Of a stretch of DNA of 64,000 nt, positions 36,491 through 46,088 are shown piece by piece; the first letter of the stretch is position 1; the number at the start of each line of letters is the position of its first letter. A program made the translations under genes and the position numbers. The notes under the pieces are model-generated. The model was given only the letters and a program-made list of their open reading frames with translations, was not told the DNA's origin and did not search any database. The stretch is taken from contig NZ_AUEY01000001.1 in assembly GCF_000426225.1 (NCBI RefSeq), positions 124,001 through 188,000 of the forward strand, in the 5' to 3' direction. The stretch comes from Desulforegula conservatrix Mb1Pa. Its GTDB lineage: Bacteria; Desulfobacterota; Desulfobacteria; Desulfobacterales; Desulforegulaceae.

Positions 36491-37675
36491 TTAAACCATT
36501 TCGAAGATAGCGCAAGCGCCCATACCACCACCGATACACATAGAAACTATACCATATTTACCATTGGTACGTTTGAGATGTGCAAGGAGAGTAGCGGTAA
36601 GTTTTGCACCAGTACATCCCAGTGGATGGCCAAGAGCAATAGCACCACCGTTAGGATTTACTTTTTTCATTGCGTCGGTTCCCCATATTCCGAGTTCCTT
36701 GAGGCAATGAATAGCCTGGGAAGCAAAAGCTTCGTTAAGCTCAAAGCAATCGATCTGATCTATGGTAAGGCCAGCGATCTTGAGAGCCTTTGGAATTGCA
36801 TATTTAGGACCAACGCCCATTTCTTCTGACTTGCAGCCAGCAACCGCATAAGCAACAATCTTTGCGATTGGCTTGAGGCCAAGACGATCACAAGCTTCTT
36901 TTGAAGCAACGATTGTAGCAGCAGCGCCGTCAGTTGTCTGTGAAGAGTTAGCAGCAGTAACACCGCCGCCGAACTTGAAAGGAGAGCTCAAACGAGCAAT
37001 ACCTTCCGGGGTTGTTCCACCGCGTACGCCATCATCTGCAGAAATAATTTTGCTGGTTTTCTTGAAGGTTCCGTCAGCCTGTGGCTCATAGTAGTAAGCT
37101 GGAGTAGGAACTATTTCAGTGAAAACGCCGGCAGCCTGAGCAGCAGCAGCCTTTGCGTGTGAATTGCACGCAAATTCATCCATTTCAGCGCGGGTAATGC
37201 CATATGATCCAGCAACATTTTCAGCGGTTACACCCATTGAAATGTATGCTTCTGGTTCAACTTTTGCAAATTCTGGGTGAGGGCGTGGAGTATTTCCACC
37301 CATTGGAACATAAGTCATGGACTCAACACCACCGCCCATTGCAACTTCTGACCATCCTGCCTGAACACGAAGTGACGCAAGAGCAATCGCTTCAATGCCA
37401 GAAGAGCAGAAACGGTTAACGGTAGCGCCTGAAACTTCATTTGGGAAGCCTGCCATACGTGCAGCGATACGGGCTACGTTAATGCCCTGCTCACCTTCTG
37501 GCATAGCACAACCGATCATGCAGTCATCAATTTCAATTGGATTGATGCCTGCTTTTTCAGCGCAAGACTTCATGATGAAGGACAGCAAATCTTCAGGACG
37601 AGTTTCACGGAATGCGCCCTTCTTGTTTTTGCAACCCGGAGTTCTTACGGATTCAACAATATATGCTTCTCTCAT
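36491..37675 (-). CDS. acetyl-CoA acyltransferase (3-ketoacyl-CoA thiolase), beta-oxidation
   Basis: Carries out the last beta-oxidation step, cleaving 3-ketoacyl-CoA with CoA. At 394 residues it has the standard length. The active-site Cys90 is in [15 protein letters not shown]. The substrate loop [14 protein letters not shown] is followed by [28 protein letters not shown] (catalytic His and second Cys) and [19 protein letters not shown] upstream. It is the second gene of an operon with the HAD/ECH gene 50 bp upstream, matching the FadN-FadA arrangement. It ends at a strong terminator. Distinct from the other thiolase at 22998. Confidence 0.95.
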   Translation of the reverse strand: MREAYIVESVRTPGCKNKKGAFRETRPEDLLSFIMKSCAEKAGINPIEIDDCMIGCAMPEGEQGINVARIAARMAGFPNEVSGATVNRFCSSGIEAIALASLRVQAGWSEVAMGGGVESMTYVPMGGNTPRPHPEFAKVEPEAYISMGVTAENVAGSYGITRAEMDEFACNSHAKAAAAQAAGVFTEIVPTPAYYYEPQADGTFKKTSKIISADDGVRGGTTPEGIARLSSPFKFGGGVTAANSSQTTDGAAATIVASKEACDRLGLKPIAKIVAYAVAGCKSEEMGVGPKYAIPKALKIAGLTIDQIDCFELNEAFASQAIHCLKELGIWGTDAMKKVNPNGGAIALGHPLGCTGAKLTATLLAHLKRTNGKYGIVSMCIGGGMGACAIFEMV

Positions 37676-37725
37676 TTATATTCTCCTTAAAATCTTTACA
37701 TGGTTGATAACAGGTTTACACTCGA

Positions 37726-40143
37726 TTAGTTACGGAGCGGTTTGCCAGTTGTCAACATATGCTCGATACGTGCGAGGGTCTTGTCTTCTTTAAGGAAGTC
37801 AACGAAAGCATCTCTTTCGAGCTTGAGGATCAGTTCTTCTTCAACCTCTGTACCATACTTAACGTCGCCACCAGCAATAACGAATGCAATACGTTTTGCA
37901 AGGAATGCATCGTATTCGCTCATGAATCCGCCGTTGAGCATGTTGTAAAGCTGAGCAACGATCATACCCTGACCTTCACCACCAACTACACGGAGTTTTT
38001 CTTTTCTTGCAGGAGCATATCCGTCTTCAACCATACGGAGAACTTCTTTCTTGGCTTCGCCGATCAGAAGGTCACGGTTGAAAATGATGCGGTCTGTCTG
38101 AGCGCTGAGGTGACCGTTAGCAACCGCACCAGCAGCTGACATGGAAACTTTAGCCATAGCGATTGCCATGAAAGCGCTGATATAATATTTGGTAAGGTCA
38201 ACTTCTTTTACGCTGCCTGCAGGAAGAGCATTGAGCATCTTCTTGTAGAGGTTAAGACAACCACCGCCAGCAGGAAGAAGACCAACGCCTATTTCAACGA
38301 GACCCATGTAAAGTTCAGAATGAGCTACCATCTTGTCCGCAGAACCAATACAAGTTTCACAGCCACCGCCGAGAACCATTCCGTAAGGAGCAGCAACGAT
38401 CGGGAAGCTTGAGTATCTTGCATTCTGGAGACCGTACTGTGCCTTCATGAGGAATGCGTCGATTTCTGCATATTTCTTGTCTTTGGCCATGCCAAGAACG
38501 AAAGAAAGGTCAGCACCGGCAGAGAATGCACCTGGCATACCAGGAGCCTGGTTACCGATAACAAGACCAGCACCATTTGCATCTACAAACTCAAGAGCCT
38601 TGCCAATGAAATCAATGATTTCACCGTTAAGGGCATTCATCTTTGTGTGGAATTCACAGCAGAATACATCATCACCAAGGTCGATAAGTGAAGCAGAAGC
38701 GCAGGTCATTGCAACTTTCTTAGGATCTGCCTTTACTGCCGCAAGGGTGATAGCTGTTTCGCTTACCTGAACCGGCTTGTAACCGCCAGCTACCAGGTCA
38801 TAATAAAGACGCTTGCCATTTTCTACCTTGTAGAAAGAAGTTGCGCCTGAAGCGAGCATTTTTTCAACTGCTGGAGAAACAGCAAGACCTTCTGCTTTCA
38901 TTCTGTCAACAGACTTCTTAACGCCGATCATGTCCCAAGTTTCGAAAGGACCAACTTCCCATCCATAGCCCCATTTCATAGCGTTGTCGATTTCAACAAG
39001 GCTGTCAGCTATTTCAGGAATTCTGTTTGCACAGTAGGTCATTGCGTTTGCGGAACATTTCCATACAAATTTTGCGCCCTTGTCATCGCCGTAAACAACG
39101 GTCTGAACTTTTTCAGCAAGGGTAGCAACTTTCTTTGCAGCGTCAAGACATGGGAATGAAGGCTTGCCTGCTTCAACATATTCGCCGGTTGCAGGGTTAA
39201 GCTGCATCTTGACGTTCTTGCCAGCTTCATTCTTGACTTTCTTGTAGAAACCAGCCTTGGTCTTGTTACCAAGCTGACCATTCGCTACCATCTTCTTGAG
39301 GTACTCAGGAACAGCAACTGTGTCTCTCATTTCATCAGTCGGGCACAGGTTGTAGGAGTTATCCGCAACGTGTACCATTGTATCGAGACCTACGAGGTCA
39401 GCTGTACCGAAGATAGCTGTTTTTGGACGTCCCATGGATGCACCGAAAAGAGCATCTGCTTCAGCAGGAAGAATTCCGTCTTCCATGATCGCCTGGAGAA
39501 CCTTTCCAATTCCCTGGATACCGATACGGTTACCAATGAAGTTAGGAGTGTCTTTCGCCCAAACGATACCTTTTCCAAGCATAACTTCGCCAAACTTGGC
39601 CATGAAATCAAGAACTTCCTGTTTGGTTTCTGCGCCAGGAATGATTTCAAGAAGATGCATGTAACGTACTGGGTTGAAGAAATGGGTTCCAAGGAAATGA
39701 GCCTTGAAATCAGCTGAAAAGCCGTCGGAAATCTTCGCAAGTGGAATACCTGAGGTATTTGAAGACACGATAGCGTCTGCTTTTCTTATACCTTCGATAC
39801 GTTTGAAAAGGTTTCTCTTGATTTCGAGGTTTTCAACGATAACTTCGCAGATCCAGTCACAGTCTGCAAGCTTGTTGAAATCGTCTTCAAGGTTGCCAAG
39901 CTCGATAAGAGAAGCATCTTTCTTGGTCATGAAGAGTGAAGGTTTAGCAGCAAGAGTAGCTTTCATACCTGCTTCAACCATTCTATTGCGAGCTGCCTTA
40001 TCTTTCTTTTCTTCATCTGTGAGATTGAAAGGAACGATGTCGAGCAGAAGCACTTTTACCCCAGCACCAGCCAGGAGAGCAGCAATACCGCCACCCATAA
40101 TACCTGAACCGATAACTGCAGCCTTTCTGATTTTTCTTACCAT
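37726..40143 (-). CDS. 3-hydroxyacyl-CoA dehydrogenase / enoyl-CoA hydratase fusion (FadN-like)
   Basis: This bifunctional beta-oxidation enzyme hydrates trans-2-enoyl-CoA and oxidises the 3-hydroxyacyl-CoA with NAD. The 805-residue order is HAD first, then hydratase, as in Bacillus FadN and opposite to E. coli FadB. The HAD part has the Rossmann loop VIGSGIMGGGIAALLAGAG. It continues with GTHFFNPVRYMHLLEIIPG and KDTPNFIGNRIG. The hydratase/isomerase part (about 490-800) has PGAFSAGADLSFVLG (oxyanion hole) and GMVLGGGCETCI, then GLVEIGVGLLPAGGG. AGGAGG precedes the ATG, and a good promoter lies upstream (40226-40253). It is probably cytoplasmic. Confidence 0.94.
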   Translation of the reverse strand: MVRKIRKAAVIGSGIMGGGIAALLAGAGVKVLLLDIVPFNLTDEEKKDKAARNRMVEAGMKATLAAKPSLFMTKKDASLIELGNLEDDFNKLADCDWICEVIVENLEIKRNLFKRIEGIRKADAIVSSNTSGIPLAKISDGFSADFKAHFLGTHFFNPVRYMHLLEIIPGAETKQEVLDFMAKFGEVMLGKGIVWAKDTPNFIGNRIGIQGIGKVLQAIMEDGILPAEADALFGASMGRPKTAIFGTADLVGLDTMVHVADNSYNLCPTDEMRDTVAVPEYLKKMVANGQLGNKTKAGFYKKVKNEAGKNVKMQLNPATGEYVEAGKPSFPCLDAAKKVATLAEKVQTVVYGDDKGAKFVWKCSANAMTYCANRIPEIADSLVEIDNAMKWGYGWEVGPFETWDMIGVKKSVDRMKAEGLAVSPAVEKMLASGATSFYKVENGKRLYYDLVAGGYKPVQVSETAITLAAVKADPKKVAMTCASASLIDLGDDVFCCEFHTKMNALNGEIIDFIGKALEFVDANGAGLVIGNQAPGMPGAFSAGADLSFVLGMAKDKKYAEIDAFLMKAQYGLQNARYSSFPIVAAPYGMVLGGGCETCIGSADKMVAHSELYMGLVEIGVGLLPAGGGCLNLYKKMLNALPAGSVKEVDLTKYYISAFMAIAMAKVSMSAAGAVANGHLSAQTDRIIFNRDLLIGEAKKEVLRMVEDGYAPARKEKLRVVGGEGQGMIVAQLYNMLNGGFMSEYDAFLAKRIAFVIAGGDVKYGTEVEEELILKLERDAFVDFLKEDKTLARIEHMLTTGKPLRN

Positions 40144-40465
40144 GATTTCCTCCTGTATATACGTAAGATTGCACGAACACCAAAATAATTATACTTATCC
40201 TATATACTGAATAAACATCCAGATCATTAACAAAGCCTGTCTGAGGCTGTCAAGAAAAAAGCTTGTTCCACAGTAAAATGAGAAGTAAAAATAAATATAT
40301 TTAAATTCAAGAAGTTAAACACAACACTTGAATTTTCCCCAATATGCAGCTCCGGCCCAAAATGCCAGAAAGCTTGCTGAACAATGCTTCGCAAATATGG
40401 AGCAAATGGTGTGTCAGATGACTAAAATTGAACAATTATTCAATTACACCGTTTTTGTGACAATA
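40144..40465. other. 322-bp intergenic region, promoter of the beta-oxidation operon
   Basis: Contains the promoter described at 40226-40253 with a short GCCTGTCTGAGGC palindrome between its two boxes. The rest is AT-rich, with no gene seen between it and the ubiX stop codon. Confidence 0.5.
40226..40253 (-). promoter_or_regulatory. candidate sigma70 promoter of the beta-oxidation operon
   Basis: On the minus strand a perfect -35 TTGACA (40253-40248) is followed after 16 bp by GTTAAT (40231-40226), matching four of six -10 positions. A small inverted repeat GCCT...AGGC sits in the spacer and could be an operator. The start codon is about 83 bp downstream. Confidence 0.6.
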
Positions 40466-41098
40466 TCAAACGCCCCATCTTGATGAAACTGCATTTGGAA
40501 TTCCGATATGGTCAAGAATCCTTGATACAACAGTATCCACAAGCGCTTCAATTGAAACGGGAAAACTGTAAAATGACGGAGAAGCCGGCATTACCGTAGC
40601 TCCGGCCACTGAGAGCGTCCTCATATTTTCTATATGAATGAGATTAAGAGGGGTTTCCCTGATAACAGCAACCAGGGGTCTTTTTTCCTTAAGACACACA
40701 TCCGCTGCCCTGTGAATCAGATTCCCGCCTATGCCGTTTGCGACAGAGCCGAGTGACTTCATGGAGCATGGAACTATCACCATTCCTGAATTAATGAAAG
40801 AACCACTTGCCGGGGGTGCAAAAAAATCATTTTCAGCATAAATTTTTAAACACGAATCAGGATGCTTATCAGTACAACACCCAAGCAAAAAAGCATAAAT
40901 GTTTTCACCGTCCCATCCGCTTTCATGCATGAGAAGCATTTTCCCTGATTCAGACACACAAAGATGAACCTCAACTCCTGAGGCCATCAGCGCCCCCAGA
41001 GTCCTGATTCCATAGATGACACCTGACGCGCCTGTAATTGCCAGCACGATTTTTTGGGGCTCTATGGCGCTTTCAACGGCATATCCTCTTGGCATCAT
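40466..41098 (-). CDS. ubiX: UbiX family flavin prenyltransferase
   Basis: UbiX prenylates FMN to make the prenyl-FMN cofactor of UbiD-type decarboxylases. The 210-residue protein shows the FMN motif LAITGASGVIYGIRTLGAL, then APPASGSFINSGMVIVPCSMKSLGSVANGIGG split over the core. RPLVAVIRETPLNLIHIENM follows, with further flavoprotein features through MPASPSFY. It overlaps the ubiA-like stop by four bases (ATGA), with GGGAGG eight bases upstream, so the two are translationally coupled. In bacteria with the futalosine route this pair serves menaquinone synthesis. The decarboxylase partner is not in the window. Confidence 0.92.
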   Translation of the reverse strand: MMPRGYAVESAIEPQKIVLAITGASGVIYGIRTLGALMASGVEVHLCVSESGKMLLMHESGWDGENIYAFLLGCCTDKHPDSCLKIYAENDFFAPPASGSFINSGMVIVPCSMKSLGSVANGIGGNLIHRAADVCLKEKRPLVAVIRETPLNLIHIENMRTLSVAGATVMPASPSFYSFPVSIEALVDTVVSRILDHIGIPNAVSSRWGV

Positions 41099-42000
41099 CC
41101 GATCATCCTCCCAAACAGCAGGTCACCTGCAATGCCAAGCAAAAGCACGACGGAAATAACACTATTGATATGAAAAAAGGCAATGTTGACCTTTGACAAA
41201 TCATTGGGATTCACCAGCCTGTGCTCAATAATCAGCAGAAGCCCGATAATTAGTGAGGAGACATAATAAATAAGTCCGAGTCCGGACGCAAAACCTATGG
41301 CCACAAAAAATACAAAAGAAGCAATATGAACATATGTCGAAATATCAAGCGCTTTAGCAACACCGAGCTTTGCCGGTATTGAATGCAATCCCTCCCTGGA
41401 ATCAAATTCATAATCCTGGCAGGCATAAAGAATATCAAAACCAGCAATATGAGTCATTAGTGCCAGGGAAAACAAGACTGGAATCCAGGAAAAAGTCCCT
41501 GTCATTGCAACCCATGCACCTGTCGGAGCAAGCGAAATGGCAAAACCAAGATAAAAATGGCAGAAGAGTGTGAATCTTTTCGTATAGGAATATCCTAATA
41601 AAACAGCCAAAACCGGAAAGGAAAGATAGAAGCAGAGATTCCCCAGCATTGCCGAAGCAATTATAAAAACAATAGAGGACGCAACTACAAATAATGTTGC
41701 TGATCCGGCGGATATCTCTCCTTTAGGAATTTCACGAACCGCAGTCCTTGGATTTGAGGAGTCCATCCCTGCGTCCACTATTCTGTTGAATCCCATGGCC
41801 GCTGATCTCGCACCGACCATTGCCACAATGATCCAGAATAACCTTGAGAACGAAAAGCCAAAATCCCTTGCTGCAATAATAACTGCGGAAAGCGCGAACG
41901 GAAGGGCAAAAATGGTGTGACTGAATTTGATCATCCTGCCGAACACAACGGCCCGTTCGAGGAGAACCGAAAGCTTCTCCTTTTTAAAAGAAAGCATCAT
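41095..42000 (-). CDS. UbiA family prenyltransferase (menaquinone type, MqnP-like)
   Basis: Membrane enzyme predicted to attach a polyprenyl chain to an aromatic acid in quinone synthesis. The 301 residues have multiple membrane helices. The first Asp-rich motif is NRIVDAGMDSSNPRT (about 65-80), with DxxxD. The second is DILYACQDYEFDSREGLHSI (about 185-205). I chose the ATG at 42000, which has AGGAC upstream. The longer in-frame start at 42075 adds a segment with no family match. The UbiA-UbiX coupling and the taxon suggest the futalosine pathway, but the aromatic substrate is an inference. Confidence 0.88.
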   Translation of the reverse strand: MMLSFKKEKLSVLLERAVVFGRMIKFSHTIFALPFALSAVIIAARDFGFSFSRLFWIIVAMVGARSAAMGFNRIVDAGMDSSNPRTAVREIPKGEISAGSATLFVVASSIVFIIASAMLGNLCFYLSFPVLAVLLGYSYTKRFTLFCHFYLGFAISLAPTGAWVAMTGTFSWIPVLFSLALMTHIAGFDILYACQDYEFDSREGLHSIPAKLGVAKALDISTYVHIASFVFFVAIGFASGLGLIYYVSSLIIGLLLIIEHRLVNPNDLSKVNIAFFHINSVISVVLLLGIAGDLLFGRMIG

Positions 42001-42136
42001 TAAAGTCCTGTTCAGATATTTTATATGGAAAGAAAACAAATCATGAAGCCATGGCAGATTCAATGATATGTCCATGGCAGATCAGCAATTATCAGATACG
42101 CCTGTTTTTTTGAAGAAAAAACAAGGGTCTGAAAAA

Positions 42137-43174
42137 TCACGGCATGTCAAGGCCATCAAAAGGAATTCCGCAGCCCGGACATTTGCCGTTATTTACCCTG
42201 ATGGCGTCGATCCTGTAGCCGCTTCTTTTAATAAGAATTTCCCCGCACGAAGCGCAGAAGGAGTTTTCTCCTTCATCACCCGGCAGGTTGCCGGAATACA
42301 CATACATCAGCCCCTTATCAAGGCCGATATGCCTTGCCTCGGCTATGAGACCCTGCGATGTCGAAGGCCTGTCAGTCATTTTATACTGGGGATAAAATCG
42401 TGAAATATGCCAGGGAGTTTCAGGGCCAAGCTCTTCTGCGATAAAAGAAGCAAGGTCAGACAATCTAACCCTGTCATCATTCAATCCAGGTATCAGAAGA
42501 GTTGTAATCTCAACCCATATCCCGGCTTTTTTCATAAGCCTTAGAGTATTTTTAACTGGCTCAAGCCTTGATCCGCAGTATTTTTTATAAAACTCGTCAT
42601 CATATGCCTTCAGATCAACGTTGGCTGCATCAAGAAAAGGTGAAATCATTTCAAGGGCGTCAGGGCTCATATAACCATTGGTTACCATTATATTCCTGAG
42701 ACCTTTTTCTGAGGCAATCCTGGATGAAGCAAGAACAAGCTCAAAAAAAACAGTAGGTTCAGTATATGTATAAGAGATGCTCCTGCAACCTGACGAAATG
42801 GCCTTTTTAACAATCACTTCAGGATCTGCCCTGTATCTTGAATCACTCATTTCAAAACCAGGATCTGAAAGTCTCTTTGGGAATTCCTGAGCTATTTCCC
42901 AATTCTGGCAGAACAAACACCTGAAATTACAACCAGGAGCAGCAATAGAGTATGAATGAGAGCCGGGAGCGACGTGGAAAAGCGGTTTCTTTTCTATAGG
43001 ATCAACTGAAGCAGCTATAAGCAGATCAGAATTCAGAGAAAAAAGCGATCCTCCCATATTTTTCCTGACCCTGCAAATCCCCACTCCACCTTCGGGCACA
43101 GTACAATAATGATTACAGAGTCTGCATTTTACCCTGGAATCGTCAATTTTTTCATAAAGAAGCGCATCCATCAT
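42137..43174 (-). CDS. amrS: AmmeMemoRadiSam-type radical SAM enzyme
   Basis: Radical SAM protein of 345 residues. It starts with a zinc-ribbon-like cysteine set (CRLCNHYCTVPEGGVGICRVR). The radical SAM cluster motif CNFRCLFCQNWEIAQ follows at about 79-93. Later come FFELVLASSRIASEKGLRN, LDAANVDLKAYDDEFYKKYC and a C-terminal CxxC...CPGC zinc ribbon. This matches the AmrS family that often sits beside AMMECR1 and Memo genes. Neither is here, and the reaction is not established. It overlaps the methyltransferase gene by 23 bp, with GGAGGTG before ATG. The gap to ubiA-like is 136 bp. Confidence 0.87.
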   Translation of the reverse strand: MMDALLYEKIDDSRVKCRLCNHYCTVPEGGVGICRVRKNMGGSLFSLNSDLLIAASVDPIEKKPLFHVAPGSHSYSIAAPGCNFRCLFCQNWEIAQEFPKRLSDPGFEMSDSRYRADPEVIVKKAISSGCRSISYTYTEPTVFFELVLASSRIASEKGLRNIMVTNGYMSPDALEMISPFLDAANVDLKAYDDEFYKKYCGSRLEPVKNTLRLMKKAGIWVEITTLLIPGLNDDRVRLSDLASFIAEELGPETPWHISRFYPQYKMTDRPSTSQGLIAEARHIGLDKGLMYVYSGNLPGDEGENSFCASCGEILIKRSGYRIDAIRVNNGKCPGCGIPFDGLDMP

Positions 43175-43943
43175 TATTCACCTCCATTGCCGCTCCACAC
43201 CCATTTAGAACAACCGGAGATCTGCCAGTCACAGTAAGTGAAAGCGGCTTAGTTCTGAATTTGGGGACAAGAAAAACACGGAGACCAATAAAAACACCGA
43301 GCGGAAAACGCTGGGCTATCCTGCTGTTTTCGGCGGCTATTGCAAAAGCGTTTTTTGATGGAGAGATCATATAAACCGAACGGCCAAACATAGGCACATT
43401 ACCAAGCATCTTCTTAATCATTTTCCTGATTTCCCATATGCTGAAAAACTCGGCATTCTCATAAGGCGCTGAAAGCTCGGGAAAAAACTCACAAATACGC
43501 CTTCGTGTCCCTCCAATGGCATATTTGTTCCAGAATCCTATATACACACTGTCCTTTGTGACCCGGAACGCTTCTTCAAGCATTTTTTCAGGATTCTGGG
43601 CAAACTCTAATGTAGATACTAATATGGAGTGGTTGAAATAATTATCCTCATATGGCAGATCCTCACCGCATCCTCTTATAAATTCCGCCCTGCTTCCTAT
43701 GTGGGATTCTGCGAGGTCAAGCATATACACCGAAGGATCAATGCAGGTAAGCCTTGACCCCATTTCAATAAACGGAATAGAGGCGGCTCCGGTTCCACAG
43801 CCTATATCAAGGACATTGTCTCCGGCAAGAGGCCTGATCAGCCCCATTGCGAGTTTCTGCAATATGCCTGATATCATGCCTGAATATGCATGATGGCATT
43901 TGTCGCTAAGAACAGAATCTTCAAAATTAAATATATATCCCAT
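43152..43943 (-). CDS. class I SAM-dependent methyltransferase
   Basis: The 263-residue protein has the SAM-binding motif VLDIGCGTGAASIPFIEMG (about 46-64), followed by LTCIDPSVYMLDLAE (motif II), and EDLPYEDNYFNHSILVSTLEF. The C-terminal third is hydrophobic/aromatic (RSVYMISPSKNAFAIAAEN), probably the substrate domain. Substrate unknown. Its reading frame overlaps the start of the radical SAM gene, so the two are translationally coupled and may act on one pathway. Ribosome site is not obvious. Confidence 0.85.
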   Translation of the reverse strand: MGYIFNFEDSVLSDKCHHAYSGMISGILQKLAMGLIRPLAGDNVLDIGCGTGAASIPFIEMGSRLTCIDPSVYMLDLAESHIGSRAEFIRGCGEDLPYEDNYFNHSILVSTLEFAQNPEKMLEEAFRVTKDSVYIGFWNKYAIGGTRRRICEFFPELSAPYENAEFFSIWEIRKMIKKMLGNVPMFGRSVYMISPSKNAFAIAAENSRIAQRFPLGVFIGLRVFLVPKFRTKPLSLTVTGRSPVVLNGCGAAMEVNNDGCASL

Positions 43944-44027
43944 AAGTATAATTTAGACAAAAAATCCAAGATTGCAACCGTGGGAAGATGTTGTCCCCGG
44001 TATAGTTCAGAGCAATGCGACAGTTAA

Positions 44028-45680
44028 TCAGCCTTTTCTCTGTTTAAGATATTCAAGAGCCTGCCTTATAGGCAGCTGCACGGTGGACGGCCCGCTTCTT
44101 ATGTAAAAAGCCTCTTCGTTCTTGTTATTCAAAAAAACAGGATTCTTTGAAGGTTCGCAGGTAACCATTCCTACATTCCCATATTGAGTCCTGTAAAGAT
44201 TAAACCTGATATTTGGCACATGCTCAATTCCGATATGCTGGTGAATAAGATTTTTAAAATGGAGGCAGCATTTATCGTCATTTTCAAAAACATCCGCGTC
44301 AAGCCCAAGAATATTTCCGCCATCATCCACGCCAAGAAGAATGATCCCTCCTTCTGTGTTAAGGAATGCAACGACGGTTTTCAGCCATGCGATCTCAATC
44401 TCTTTACCTGGCTTTCCAGTATGAAGATTCATTCTCATGGTCGATTTAAACTCTAAATCTGCACCCTCCCCCTTTGATATAATCCTTAAGATATCATCAT
44501 CCTTTAACTGGCCGGAATCAAGAATAGAGGCGAGATCTTTTATTTGATGGCTGTATTTGTAAGCTATCATAAGAAAAAGAAAAATGCTTGCAAGAACTAT
44601 CGACCAGGCAATCAAAACAAACCCGACACCTCTGCCTGCTGCGAGATCGAAAAGATCAGGATCAGGAGCCACAATCCCAATAAGCATATCAAGTTTTCCT
44701 GAACTGACATAGGAAAGGGATGCCCAGTATTTTTCCCCTGAAAATTCAAAAGAAATGGAATCTGATGGTCTGCCTGAGCTGATCCATTTATTTGCGGCCA
44801 AAGCCTCATAATCGACAGCGAGATTTTGCTGGTTTGTAATATCTACAATATCAAATTTATTTTCGGCCTTTTCTTTTAAACTGGAAGCAGAAAACAGATA
44901 TTTTTTACCGTCAAAAAGAAAAGAGTCGACACCGCCAATTTTTATGGATTCGATCTGTCTAAAAAAATCACCAATCTGTACATCAACAGCCGCAACCATT
45001 ATTGCGGAGTTGCTTTCCGGCTTATGAAAAGCCACACTGAGCGTAGAAACCATTTCCTTGCCATAGGCAGGCACATAAGGCTTGTTCCAGACAGCCTCTC
45101 CAAAAGATTCTGATGCTTTTCTGTACCACAGGGGCTCTTTCAGAACCTCTTTTTCCCGGCTCATTTCAGGAGCTATGTTTTTAAACTTAAACTCCTTGCT
45201 CCACTCCTGAAGCTCGATAACGCCATCACCCCCACCCTTCAGTATAGCCACAGAATACCCATCAGGGCTATTGCGGATCATGAAAAACCCTCCGCCGTCA
45301 TCCGCGAACTTGAAAGCCCTTATCAGGGGGACAGCATCCATGACAGGACCGAGGAGAGACACCATGCCTTTTACATCTGATATTCTGAAAAACCCTTCTT
45401 TCCCCCACATTTTAAGCATCTGGGCATAAGAATTAAGATTATTTAAATCATTTGAAAGGGTCAGCCGCTTATTTTCAACCACATCTTTAAGTTTCATCTG
45501 GACATATGTTTTTTGAACCGCATTACCACGAAACCATAAAAGACCACCCATCAGAAACAATGCCGCAAAAAAAACCAGCAAAATGTCCCGGACGAGCTTT
45601 ACCCTGAACTTACGCTTTAAAAGATCCCCGGAAAACTGATCGTTATTCTTGTTTTTCAATCTCAATTCCTTGCAATTCAT
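44028..45680 (-). CDS. membrane sensor with dCache-like domain and cytoplasmic AlbA_2 (Schlafen-like) domain
   Basis: The 550-residue protein has membrane helices at about 30-50 and 352-374, framing an extracytoplasmic region of about 300 residues that looks like a Cache-type ligand-binding domain (FDGKKYLFSASSL, VDVQIGDFFRQIESI). The cytoplasmic part (about 400-545) is not a kinase, HAMP or GGDEF but an AlbA_2 domain. It has GADLEFKSTMR, then VAFLNTEGGIILLGVDDGG (the family signature), FKNLIHQHIG and FYIRSGPSTVQL. Family members bind nucleic acids or nucleotides, or act as nucleases, and are usually soluble. This fusion suggests a transmembrane-controlled nucleic-acid function. Sensor domain call is by general pattern only. 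Confidence 0.8.
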   Translation of the reverse strand: MNCKELRLKNKNNDQFSGDLLKRKFRVKLVRDILLVFFAALFLMGGLLWFRGNAVQKTYVQMKLKDVVENKRLTLSNDLNNLNSYAQMLKMWGKEGFFRISDVKGMVSLLGPVMDAVPLIRAFKFADDGGGFFMIRNSPDGYSVAILKGGGDGVIELQEWSKEFKFKNIAPEMSREKEVLKEPLWYRKASESFGEAVWNKPYVPAYGKEMVSTLSVAFHKPESNSAIMVAAVDVQIGDFFRQIESIKIGGVDSFLFDGKKYLFSASSLKEKAENKFDIVDITNQQNLAVDYEALAANKWISSGRPSDSISFEFSGEKYWASLSYVSSGKLDMLIGIVAPDPDLFDLAAGRGVGFVLIAWSIVLASIFLFLMIAYKYSHQIKDLASILDSGQLKDDDILRIISKGEGADLEFKSTMRMNLHTGKPGKEIEIAWLKTVVAFLNTEGGIILLGVDDGGNILGLDADVFENDDKCCLHFKNLIHQHIGIEHVPNIRFNLYRTQYGNVGMVTCEPSKNPVFLNNKNEEAFYIRSGPSTVQLPIRQALEYLKQRKG

Positions 45681-46088
45681 AAAATACGGAAATAATTAAA
45701 TGATAAAGATCCCAAAAGATCAATCTTGCCAATGCGTGCCAGTGTGATTGTCAGCTTAATTCCACTATACCGGATTTGTCATTTTTTTTTCATTACAAAT
45801 TACGCATGTCGAACCTGAAAAGTCGCAAAAAATCCGATTCTCGTCATTCCGGCTAGGCCGGAATCCATAAGTACCTGAAAGTAATGGATGCCGGATCAAG
45901 TCAGGCATGACGCTAAAGCTATTTTTAGACTTTTTGCGACTCCATCAAGACTGTCTATTTGAAAATCTTTTCCGGTAAATACGCTCCATAAATAAAAACA
46001 TGTTCGAAAAAACCATAATTGTATTATATTATTGTTTACTGAAGAAAGACAATAACCCTCCAACCAATCTGAGCCACACGGAGGCATG
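45681..46088. other. 408-bp intergenic region with repeat copy 3
   Basis: Between the divergently read sensor and cNMP genes. Holds family A copy 3 (45822-45948). An AT-rich stretch (46000-46045) that should include the cNMP gene promoter follows. No gene seen. Confidence 0.5.
45822..45948 (+). repeat. dispersed repeat family A, copy 3 (direct)
   Basis: Near-complete copy: left GTCGCAAAAAATCC, ATTCCGGCTAGGCCGGAAT hairpin core, GCCGGATCAAGTCAGGC second palindrome, right GACTTTTTGCGACTCCATCAA. Confidence 0.85.

Noticed and set aside
42001-42075. 5' extension of the ubiA-like gene
   Set aside because: No family match, while the ATG at 42000 has a ribosome site and starts the conserved region.
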